A stretch of DNA of 64,000 nt, taken from IMG/VR virus record IMGVR_UViG_3300045012_000235, positions 1-64,000 of that record, one strand, 5' to 3'. Every line of letters begins with the position of its first letter. Position 1 is the stretch's first letter. The translations under genes were made by a program, and so were the position numbers. Under the pieces are notes generated by a model, which saw only the letters and a program-made list of their open reading frames with translations, had not been told where the DNA came from and made no database searches. Shown here one piece after another: positions 50,346 to 56,670 of this stretch. This DNA comes from a virus.

Positions 50346-50806
50346 GTCTCTTTCACCCACAGGGCGATCGGCTCCCCCGACTGGACCGGGAAGCCAAGCG
50401 CGTGCAGCTCGACTCGGACGCACTCGAACGGTTCGTCGTCGATGACGACGAGACCGAGCAATCCGGAGAAGGCCCGATCGCGCTCCCGATCGCACTCGAC
50501 GACTGCGCAGAACCCGCGGCCCCGAATCCGGTACCACCGGAGAGCGCTGAATCGCGGCGTCTCGGCGGTCGGCGTCCTCGCCGCGCGCATCCTCCTAGCA
50601 ATTTCGCGGCACCGAGCGGCATCCGCCAGCCAGCCGTCGCGGTTGACGGTGCGCTCCTCCGACCGAGACCGGGTCCACATCGTTATTTTCTCCCGCATGC
50701 ACTCTCGAGCCATGCGGACGTGGCTGCGAGCGAGCGCGTAGAAGTGCGCTTCCGTCTCGGGCTTGATGCAGATACGATCGTGATCTCTCACCAAAGAGGA
50801 GCTCAT
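50342..50806 (-). CDS. Hypothetical protein, 154 aa
   Basis: From ATG 50804-50806. The N-terminus IKPETEAHFYALARSHVRMA is helical; the C-terminal half has strands (WYRIRGRGFCAVVECD, GLLGLVVIDDEPFECVRVEL), resembling a small beta-barrel. Coupled on both sides. Not recognised. Confidence 0.7.
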   Translation of the reverse strand: MSSSLVRDHDRICIKPETEAHFYALARSHVRMARECMREKITMWTRSRSEERTVNRDGWLADAARCREIARRMRAARTPTAETPRFSALRWYRIRGRGFCAVVECDRERDRAFSGLLGLVVIDDEPFECVRVELHALGFPVQSGEPIALWVKET

Positions 50807-51300
50807 GTCAGGACCCTGTACTCGACCGGCCGCCCCCGTGACCTCGCGTCGTCGATCCCGCGCTGCATGCCGCCGCTGATCCCGTGATCCGTGTAGACCA
50901 CGGTGGCGTCGGCGAGCGCGCCCCAGGCAAACCCGCACGAGAGACCCGCCTCCCGTTCCCAGAGAATGTCGTCGTCCAAAAACTGCACGTAGAGGAGGTG
51001 CGAAGCGAACGGCGCTTCGCCGCGCATGACCGAGTCGCGCATGCAGCGGAGCAGGTACTCCCTGTTCAGGCGGAGCCCTTCGGGCGTGTCCGCGCGGAAC
51101 GGCGTCTCAACGTACACCCGTCGGCGAGTGGACCGTTTAGGGATTTGCAGCAGCTTGTAGACCGATACCGCGAACGTGAGGGTCGACACGACGATGACGT
51201 CCGGGTGCCACACGCCGTAGCGACTGAACGCCCACCCGTTGACCCCGTACAAGAGGATCGACATGTGCAAGAGAGCCCACCATAGCCAGCGGGGGATCAC
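50803..51300 (-). CDS. DUF7768/nucleoside deoxyribosyltransferase-like protein with N-terminal membrane segments
   Basis: 165 aa. Residues 1-55 hold two hydrophobic helices (WLWWALLHMSILLYGV, VIVVSTLTFAVSVYKLL). From residue 60: VYVETPFRADTPEGLRLNRE, then PFASHLLYVQFLDDDI and ADATVVYTDHGISGGMQRGI, the pattern of the DUF4406/DUF7768 group within the nucleoside 2-deoxyribosyltransferase superfamily. The membrane fusion is unusual. Possible role in nucleotide salvage or NAD/nucleotide sensing at the membrane. Confidence 0.75.
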   Translation of the reverse strand: MIPRWLWWALLHMSILLYGVNGWAFSRYGVWHPDVIVVSTLTFAVSVYKLLQIPKRSTRRRVYVETPFRADTPEGLRLNREYLLRCMRDSVMRGEAPFASHLLYVQFLDDDILWEREAGLSCGFAWGALADATVVYTDHGISGGMQRGIDDARSRGRPVEYRVLT

Positions 51301-52019
51301 TTGATCCTCTTTTTTCCTGCCGGAGGCAAGAGCTTGAACACATCACCGGTACCAAGCCGCGCCAGCGAAGTGGGCGTCGCGGTGCGTACAAGCGTGTTGA
51401 GCCTGGCCTGTGTCTCGCGGAGCGCCTGCGAGATACGCTGAACGCCAGCCCATACTTCGGGCGAATAGGGCAGCTCGTGTTCCACGCTGTTGTTGTTCCA
51501 GTGCGAAAAATACGGCTCCTCGGTCCTCGACAAAGCAGCTCTGTCGTCGCGAAGCTTCTTCTCCGTCTCATCCGCCCGAATCTTCTTCGCAACTCCGAAC
51601 TCATAAGAGGCGACGCGTTTTCGTTCCTTAGCAACGCGCTCCTCAAACTCGTCGATGTGTTCGCGTTCGATCAGTTCTTTCGGCTTCAACGGGTGAACGG
51701 CGCGCTCACGACGTAGGTACGTGAAGCTGCACGAAGCAGTGAAGACACGCTTGTCGTTCTCACGGCCGACATCGTCTTCGTCTCTCTCCGACTCGTCTAT
51801 TCGAAGCAGAATGACGGGACGCCATTCGACGACAGTTATCTTTGCGAGCAAAGCGCGTACCTTCTCAATGGCGCCGCTCTTCGTCACGTCACTGACGCGC
51901 TCCCCACCTACATCAGCAAAGAACTTTCCGTCTCGCTTATCGAGAAACAGATCGACGCCGAGTTTATGATTCTTAGGCGAGACCACTCGCTCGATCTTGG
52001 ATAGGTCGGCTCGGCTCAT
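51297..52019 (-). CDS. Hypothetical protein, 240 aa
   Basis: N-terminal strands (HKLGVDLFLDKRDGKFFADV) and a long Lys/Arg/Glu-rich helix (EREHIDEFEERVAKERKRVA) suggest a globular head with a coiled coil. Base composition here is less GC-rich than in neighbouring genes. Overlaps neighbours by 4 bases on each side. Not recognised. Confidence 0.7.
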   Translation of the reverse strand: MSRADLSKIERVVSPKNHKLGVDLFLDKRDGKFFADVGGERVSDVTKSGAIEKVRALLAKITVVEWRPVILLRIDESERDEDDVGRENDKRVFTASCSFTYLRRERAVHPLKPKELIEREHIDEFEERVAKERKRVASYEFGVAKKIRADETEKKLRDDRAALSRTEEPYFSHWNNNSVEHELPYSPEVWAGVQRISQALRETQARLNTLVRTATPTSLARLGTGDVFKLLPPAGKKRIK

Positions 52020-52462
52020 GCACCGCTCCCAAGACTGTCCCCGTAGAACTCGTCGAGCCCCTTCACGTCGCTCGTTGGATCGGTCAACTCGTCCGTTGCC
52101 TCAACGGGAAGGTGGGCCCGAAGCAGCATCACCACCCGAGAGAGCCGATCCGGATGACTCACAATGCGGCGAGTGTGATCGTCGCCTTCTCGCCCCGCGT
52201 TCTGGAGGATCATGACCGGCGCGCCTTCGAAATAAAGAGAGTACAGCCACCAAACGCGGCGCTCGTCGATACTGCGGCGAGCGTAGAACCGAATCTCGAA
52301 GATACCCTTCAACGAACCCTTGAGGATTGGCTCCACCCAGGTCATGTCCGCCGTATTCACCTCGGGGAGGTGATCGTATACGCCCGCATAGCCCTTGAGC
52401 GGACCCAGGTCGTCCCGCAGGATCTCCACTGGCTGGCGCAAATACAGTTCGTTGGGGGTCAC
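52016..52462 (-). CDS. Hypothetical protein, 148 aa
   Basis: MTPNELYLRQPVEILRDDLG, then IFEIRFYARRSIDERRVWWL and YSLYFEGAPVMILQNAGREG. Alternating strands and several aromatic residues point to a compact alpha/beta fold. Coupled by ATGA. Not recognised. Confidence 0.7.
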   Translation of the reverse strand: MTPNELYLRQPVEILRDDLGPLKGYAGVYDHLPEVNTADMTWVEPILKGSLKGIFEIRFYARRSIDERRVWWLYSLYFEGAPVMILQNAGREGDDHTRRIVSHPDRLSRVVMLLRAHLPVEATDELTDPTSDVKGLDEFYGDSLGSGA

Positions 52463-52962
52463 GAATCGTCTCCTCCGTAGTTGTATTCCCAGTCGCGGCG
52501 CTCCTGGTAAAATCGTTCCGCCACATCCGGCTCCAGTCCGTGCTTGACCGCAATGGCTGCGCGCTCGCGCGTCAAGGTTTCCTCCAGTTCTGCCCTCTCG
52601 GTCTCGATTCGCTTGTACCCAGCCTTGGCGATGAGCGCGGCTTCATCCGCTGCTGGCACCAAAAATTCTGGCAGACAGACCCCTCCGCTTCGATAGGACC
52701 CGCTACCGTAAACGACCCAGATAGCCAGGCGTCCCTCTTGACCTGGGTGGATGCTCAAAACATCGTTACGTACGATGGCGAGCTTTCCTCGCCAGCTCTG
52801 CGCCCACACGTCCGTGCAGTTGTCCGCGATCCGCACGACGTCGCCGATCCGAAACTGCGGACAGGTGCACCCGACCATCGCGCTACCGAACGACGGTTTG
52901 CCTTCGGCGTGCCACTTCATGATCTGGCAGTCCGGGTGCCTGTAGTGCACGCCGCTGGTCAC
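52459..52962 (-). CDS. Hypothetical protein with SH3-like region, 167 aa
   Basis: C-x-C pair near residue 32 (GCTCPQFRIGDVVRIADN), a 'GDVVRI' strand and GKLAIVRNDVLSIHPGQEGR resembling an SH3-like barrel, then a long charged helix (RIETERAELEETLTRERAAI). Coupled by 4-base overlaps. Not recognised. Confidence 0.7.
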   Translation of the reverse strand: MTSGVHYRHPDCQIMKWHAEGKPSFGSAMVGCTCPQFRIGDVVRIADNCTDVWAQSWRGKLAIVRNDVLSIHPGQEGRLAIWVVYGSGSYRSGGVCLPEFLVPAADEAALIAKAGYKRIETERAELEETLTRERAAIAVKHGLEPDVAERFYQERRDWEYNYGGDDS

Positions 52963-53174
52963 GACAGGCTCCTCGCCGACTCAGCTACGCTGATCGTGTG
53001 GAGAATGGCGTAGCTCAGGTAATCCGGGTCGTTCTCCTGACCGAGCTTGCGGTTGATCTCCGCCATGTTGGGCGCAATAACCTCGTCGCGGATTCGTGCG
53101 CGGTTGGGGTAGAGCGCGAAGCAGCGGTCGATCTGCTCGCCCGTGAGAAACTCGCCTATCGTGACAGTCTTCAT
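52959..53174 (-). CDS. Hypothetical helical protein, 71 aa
   Basis: MKTVTIGEFLTGEQIDRCFA, then NRARIRDEVIAPNMAEINRK and DYLSYAILHTISVAES. Common small phage-protein type with 'DYLSYAIxH' ending; no named family that I can assign. Coupled on both sides. Confidence 0.7.
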   Translation of the reverse strand: MKTVTIGEFLTGEQIDRCFALYPNRARIRDEVIAPNMAEINRKLGQENDPDYLSYAILHTISVAESARSLS

Positions 53175-53272
53175 GGTCCCAACCTTTCCGCGTAATCCAG
53201 CGCAGCCACCCCGATGAGGTAGATCGCCAGCGTGGCGAGAATGAACCAGAGAGCCGCCTCGGACATCTTCAC
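53171..53272 (-). CDS. Small membrane protein, 33 aa
   Basis: From GTG 53270-53272 (GTGA overlap). MKMSEAALWFILATLAIYLI continuing GVAALDYAERLGP: a single membrane helix with a short tail. Overlaps the next gene as ATGA. Function unknown. Confidence 0.6.
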   Translation of the reverse strand: MKMSEAALWFILATLAIYLIGVAALDYAERLGP

Positions 53273-53454
53273 TTGAAGAGTCCCCCGACGCCGTCGAGGT
53301 AGTCCTTGACCGCCTCGAGATACATCTCCGTCACGTTGTCGCCCTGCACGTGCCGGAGCATGGCGGGCATGTGCCGGAGGAGCTCCGCCCGCGCGAGCTC
53401 TTCGTCCGTGGGCGGCCGTTCGTCGGTTGGGCGCACGAGACGCAAACGGCTCAT
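53269..53454 (-). CDS. Helical protein, 61 aa
   Basis: From ATG 53452-53454. RPTDERPPTDEELARAELLR then EMYLEAVKDYLDGVGGLFK. The VKDYLDG segment also occurs in the 82-aa protein at 53872-54120, suggesting a shared helix motif. Coupled to membrane peptides on both sides. Confidence 0.65.
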   Translation of the reverse strand: MSRLRLVRPTDERPPTDEELARAELLRHMPAMLRHVQGDNVTEMYLEAVKDYLDGVGGLFK

Positions 53455-53522
53455 CTCCGACCCAGCCAAAGAATGGTGGAGACGATGGCCATGACTCCGA
53501 CAATGAAGAAAAACGCATCCAT
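53451..53522 (-). CDS. Very small membrane protein, 23 aa
   Basis: MDAFFFIVGVMAIVSTILWL with the tail GRR. One hydrophobic helix; its stop overlaps the next start as ATGA. The precise overlap in a chain of coupled genes argues that this tiny frame is translated. Confidence 0.5.
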   Translation of the reverse strand: MDAFFFIVGVMAIVSTILWLGRR

Positions 53523-53524
53523 GA

Positions 53525-53875
53525 TTACTCCTTGTACTTCGCCTTCAATCGGGCGAGCTCCGCGCGTTCCCGCTGCTCCTCGTCGACAGCCAGCTCCGCG
53601 ACCGCGTGCTCCTGCAGCTTCATCGCAACCACCACCGTGCGCAGGCGCTGCTCCAGTTCCGTCCTCTCTTCCTCCTCGACCATGATCGCGAACGTATCCA
53701 CCCGCTCCAGTGGACCTTCGAACCGCTCCTTGTAGAACCCGTTCAGATCGTAGTGCGCGATGAATCCGAACGTGTGACGGAGCGTTTGATACAGCTCCTT
53801 CGTGAAAAGGGATCTTGGGTACCCTGCCGCTGCGAACCGGCCGAACGCCTTCACGATGTCTGCATCGGACTTCAC
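53525..53875 (-). CDS. Helical protein, 116 aa
   Basis: From GTG 53873-53875 (GTGA overlap). ADIVKAFGRFAAAGYPRSLF, LYQTLRHTFGFIAHYDLNGF, then long charged helices (FAIMVEEEERTELEQRLRTV). The 'TFGFIAHYDLNGFY' part resembles a phage protein family of unknown role. Coupled on both sides. Confidence 0.7.
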   Translation of the reverse strand: MKSDADIVKAFGRFAAAGYPRSLFTKELYQTLRHTFGFIAHYDLNGFYKERFEGPLERVDTFAIMVEEEERTELEQRLRTVVVAMKLQEHAVAELAVDEEQRERAELARLKAKYKE

Positions 53876-54120
53876 GACGGCTCCGGCGGCTTCATGCCGA
53901 GCGTTCGCGACATGGCGTCGAAGTGCCGCAGTCCGTGCAAGCCGATGCGGGCCACCACCGATTTGCCGTCCAGGTAGTCCTTGACGACATCGGTCCATCC
54001 CGGAAAGCCATTGAGTCCCATAGCGGACGACAGAATGGTCAGCAGCGCTGCGAGGAGCTCTCGATCCCGAGAAGGTGGAAACCACGGCTCCTTCGGTCTC
54101 TGGATAGTAGAACGGCTCAT
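53872..54120 (-). CDS. Hypothetical protein, 82 aa
   Basis: DRELLAALLTILSSAMGLNG, then WTDVVKDYLDGKSVVARIGL. Helical, sharing VKDYLDG with the 61-aa protein at 53269-53454. Overlaps neighbours by 4 bases. Not recognised. Confidence 0.65.
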   Translation of the reverse strand: MSRSTIQRPKEPWFPPSRDRELLAALLTILSSAMGLNGFPGWTDVVKDYLDGKSVVARIGLHGLRHFDAMSRTLGMKPPEPS

Positions 54121-54515
54121 CGCTTCTTACCCTCCGCTTCGATCTGATCGAGCCCGCGATGAACCACCATTTGCAGCAGGTCCGCCCGCGTCAAGCGCAT
54201 CTTCTCCGCGAGCTTGTCCGTGCGCTCCAGCAGAGACTTTTCCAGACGAATGGGCGCCTGCACCGTCTCCGAGTCGGGTTTGTGTTCACGCACTTCACCC
54301 TGAATGAAAGCCAAAAGATCGCTCCCGGGCCTGAACCAGTCACCGCTCACCCGAAGGTGCGCGAACCGGGCATGAAGAGCCACCTCGGTCGAACAATCCC
54401 CGGCAACCACGCCAAGCATTTTCGCCTTTACGGATTGCGAACGATCCGGAACGCCGCGACTCCACCCGATCTTGATGAGACCTTGCTGCCGACGCTGGGC
54501 GAAGTAGACGCTCAT
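54117..54515 (-). CDS. T5orf172/GIY-YIG-like domain fused to an RHH tail
   Basis: 132 aa. SVYFAQRRQQGLIKIGWSRG, then GVVAGDCSTEVALHARFAHL and VSGDWFRPGSDLLAFI follow the T5orf172/Mug113 pattern (x-Y-x-x-x...x-I-K-I-G...E...H.rF...r..gEWF). The typical catalytic residues of GIY-YIG are only partly present. Residues about 84-132 (APIRLEKSLLERTDKLAEKM) form a ribbon-helix-helix tail nearly identical in plan to the neighbouring 61-aa protein. The fusion may target the nuclease-like domain to DNA. Confidence 0.75.
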   Translation of the reverse strand: MSVYFAQRRQQGLIKIGWSRGVPDRSQSVKAKMLGVVAGDCSTEVALHARFAHLRVSGDWFRPGSDLLAFIQGEVREHKPDSETVQAPIRLEKSLLERTDKLAEKMRLTRADLLQMVVHRGLDQIEAEGKKR

Positions 54516-54697
54516 CGCTTCTTGCTTTCCACTTCGAGCTGGTCGAGACCTTGGTGGACGGCCAGTCGCAAGAGGTCCGCCCGCGTCAAGCGCAACCCTG
54601 GTCGCGACATCTTCTCCGCGAGCTTGTCCGCACGCTCCAACACAGACTCGCCCAACCGAAGCGCCGTCTGAACCTGTTGCTCTTGCTTGTCTGTCAC
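54512..54697 (-). CDS. RHH protein, paralogue of the fused tail
   Basis: 61 aa from GTG 54695-54697 with a strong TGGAGGAA upstream. ALRLGESVLERADKLAEKMS, then RLTRADLLRLAVHQGLDQLE matches the C-terminal tail of the next protein residue by residue at most helix positions. It is the first gene after a near-consensus promoter, so it may act as repressor of the leftward operon. Confidence 0.8.
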   Translation of the reverse strand: MTDKQEQQVQTALRLGESVLERADKLAEKMSRPGLRLTRADLLRLAVHQGLDQLEVESKKR

Positions 54698-54716
54698 GGT
54701 TCCTCCAGTTCTACCT

Positions 54717-54744
54717 ATTGTACATCGTTGCATACCATTGTCAA
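54717..54744 (-). promoter_or_regulatory. Near-consensus sigma-70 promoter
   Basis: On the minus strand TTGACA (54739-54744), 16 bases and TACAAT (54717-54722), about 20 bases before the RHH gene. It probably drives the leftward operon down to 46350. It differs from the leaderless promoters of the fibre region, suggesting host-type early expression. Confidence 0.75.
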
Positions 54745-54966
54745 TCACGAGCCTCGCCACGCACCGCGTTTCCTCGTCTTCGACTTCGCCACGGAATGAG
54801 CGAGTGAATCCACGGTCCGGAGACAGGTGCCGCAGAGCCGCACCTCGCGAGCGTCGCGCCCGGTCGCGGCGGCGAACACCAGGCACGCGAGCGTGCTGTC
54901 GATCTTCCCCTGCACCGCGTTGCGCTTCGGGCAGCGCTGGCAGGGCATGCTGTACTCGCCGCTCAT
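54745..54966 (-). CDS. Zinc-site protein, 73 aa
   Basis: MSGEYSMPCQRCPKRNAVQG and VRLCGTCLRTVDSLAHSVAK give C-x2-C ... C-x2-C. Basic tail. Coupled upstream by ATGA; its stop lies beside the internal promoter at 54717. Function unknown. Confidence 0.7.
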   Translation of the reverse strand: MSGEYSMPCQRCPKRNAVQGKIDSTLACLVFAAATGRDAREVRLCGTCLRTVDSLAHSVAKSKTRKRGAWRGS

Positions 54967-55583
54967 CTCTTGCCTCCCTGCTCTTCAAACCGGATGACCA
55001 CGTCCTTGCCGTCCGCGAAGAGCACTGCGATGGCGTGTCCGTGCTTCGGGTTCGGCGGGCGCACGAGGTCGACGCCCAGCGCACCGTTCGGCGGCCGGTT
55101 GCTACTCAGCAGGTCGTAGACGCGCTTTGCGAGTCGGTCGGCGTTCGATTCAACTTCGACTTTGATCGCGACATTTGCAACCTCATCGCACTCAACGACA
55201 ATCTGTTCATCCGCACCAACCGGTACACCTCCAAGCACATCGACGGTGACCCACTGATCGCCATCCTGATACTCGAGCCAGCACGTCCAACTCTTCCCTT
55301 TCCGAGCACCCACAATCCGGCACCGGATACCAACGGCCAGACACATCGTCGCAGCAACAAGCACCGCGTCGTCCGCATCAAACTGCGGTCCGTGCGCCCG
55401 CGGGTCGTTATGCCCTTTGACGCTCCAGTCTACGATGTGGTCCACAATAGCCTTCACTTTGTCGATGATGATCGGTCGATCCTTGGTCAACCCCCTCGCC
55501 GTCTTATGTACGTCTGGCGTCAACCGCTCGCTCCAGGCGCGGCTGGCGATCTGTTTCAAGCTCATCTCAATACCGGTATTCAT
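54963..55583 (-). CDS. Transglutaminase-like protein lacking catalytic residues
   Basis: 206 aa from ATG 55581-55583. It aligns with the 222-aa protein at 3198-3866: SLKQIASRAWSERLTP versus SLKEVAERAWKSRMSP, FDADDAVLVAATMCLAVGI versus GDCDDASVTLAAAMMSIGI, and WVTVDV versus WVRMDG. The catalytic Cys is Ala here (F-D-A-D-D) and the His is replaced (SWTCWLEY), so it should be inactive. A further ~75 residues follow with AIAVLFADGKDVVIRFEEQ. It may regulate, sequester or mimic the active relative. Confidence 0.75.
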   Translation of the reverse strand: MNTGIEMSLKQIASRAWSERLTPDVHKTARGLTKDRPIIIDKVKAIVDHIVDWSVKGHNDPRAHGPQFDADDAVLVAATMCLAVGIRCRIVGARKGKSWTCWLEYQDGDQWVTVDVLGGVPVGADEQIVVECDEVANVAIKVEVESNADRLAKRVYDLLSSNRPPNGALGVDLVRPPNPKHGHAIAVLFADGKDVVIRFEEQGGKR

Positions 55584-55798
55584 AATCTCCTCCCCATCGC
55601 ATCGACGATGACCCGCAGGCACTCGACGACCGCAGCATCTTCGAGCACTCCGCCGTCGCCGTCGGTTCCGAGCTCGCCGATGTGGTCGGCAATGCGGCCG
55701 ACCGACTCGGCGTCGAAGTCGAGCATGAGCACCTCGACCGCCTGCACGAACTTGTCCTTTGCTTTCCGCTCTCCAGCGGTCAATTTCCTGTCACCCAT
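55580..55798 (-). CDS. Hypothetical helical protein, 72 aa
   Basis: From ATG 55796-55798. KLTAGERKAKDKFVQAVEVL, then SVGRIADHIGELGTDGDGGV. Helical and acidic; overlaps the upstream gene by 8 bases and the downstream by 4. Not recognised. Confidence 0.65.
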   Translation of the reverse strand: MGDRKLTAGERKAKDKFVQAVEVLMLDFDAESVGRIADHIGELGTDGDGGVLEDAAVVECLRVIVDAMGRRL

Positions 55799-56297
55799 AA
55801 CGAACCTCCCCAAGCAGCGCGAGCTGCACCACGACGTCCTCTCGAGTGGCGTCCGTATGCTCGTACCAATCGACGCCCCACCGCTTGACGCCCTCCTCCC
55901 AGGCGCGCAGCGCGGCCGCGCGGTCCAGACGGTACCAACCCTTGGGGAGCGGCTGCCCGAGCGCCCATGCCCGGATTGCCTCCTCGCGATCGGGCTCCTC
56001 GCCACGCCGGCACCGTCCACCATGAGGGCCTGCAAATTCCCAGCAAAGCCACCCGCGCTCGGGATGTCTGTCGACGCCGCACATCCAGTAGCCGACGTAC
56101 TGCGAACCGAAGATGTCCGTGTACCCAGTGAGGTAGTCAACCCAGAATGAATCGATCTCGACGGTGAGCGTGAATGTGTGTTTCAGCGGCGCCGGCCGCT
56201 CGGTCGCCGCGTTCATTCGAAACGCGTGATCGATGGCCGTATCTGCGTGTTCGGTTCGGTACAGCCCACAATCTGCGCACTTATCCATTGGACACAT
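55791..56297 (-). CDS. Hypothetical protein with N-terminal Cys motif, 168 aa
   Basis: MCPMDKCADCGLYRTEHADT (C-x2-C with a further Cys), then IDSFWVDYLTGYTDIFGSQY and WMCGVDRHPERGWLCWEFAG. The second half ends with repeated Trp. Several phage proteins with 'D-x-x-x-x-AG' layouts look alike, but I assign no family. ATG 56288 is an alternative start. Confidence 0.7.
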   Translation of the reverse strand: MCPMDKCADCGLYRTEHADTAIDHAFRMNAATERPAPLKHTFTLTVEIDSFWVDYLTGYTDIFGSQYVGYWMCGVDRHPERGWLCWEFAGPHGGRCRRGEEPDREEAIRAWALGQPLPKGWYRLDRAAALRAWEEGVKRWGVDWYEHTDATREDVVVQLALLGEVRYG

Positions 56298-56670
56298 TCC
56301 CTCCTCCGTTTCGATGACTGTTGCATGCGGCGTACGCCTCCCGCGCTCGCTCGATCATCCGGTCGAGCACGGCCTCGACGCTCCCGGTGCGGTGCACCCG
56401 CGTGGCCTTGAAGATGGGGATGACCTTCGCCGGGTAGTGAAATCGATTGTCCGTGAACAGCGCCACGACCCGGATTGCGTCCTCACCGCACTCGCGGACC
56501 TCACCGGCTCCGCGCGTGATCGAACTGTAGACCTTGACGACGTACCTGGGGTCGCGGTCGTGCACGCGCTGGTAGACCTCCTCGCCGTGCGAAGCAACGA
56601 TGAACAGGAACCCCGCCGCCGCCAACCGTTCTCGGATGGCGGAGGCGGGAACCGGAACGAAGCCCCTCAT
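56281..56670 (-). CDS. Conserved phage-type hypothetical protein, 129 aa
   Basis: From ATG 56668-56670 (ATGA overlap with the helicase). YVVKVYSSITRGAGEVRECG then EDAIRVVALFTDNRF: the 'V-K-V-Y-[TS]-[ST]-I ... R-x-x-G-x-D-A-I-R-V' signature is widespread among unnamed phage and bacterial proteins. C-terminus helical. Role unknown; its coupling to a helicase suggests DNA metabolism. Confidence 0.7.
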   Translation of the reverse strand: MRGFVPVPASAIRERLAAAGFLFIVASHGEEVYQRVHDRDPRYVVKVYSSITRGAGEVRECGEDAIRVVALFTDNRFHYPAKVIPIFKATRVHRTGSVEAVLDRMIERAREAYAACNSHRNGGGNVSNG

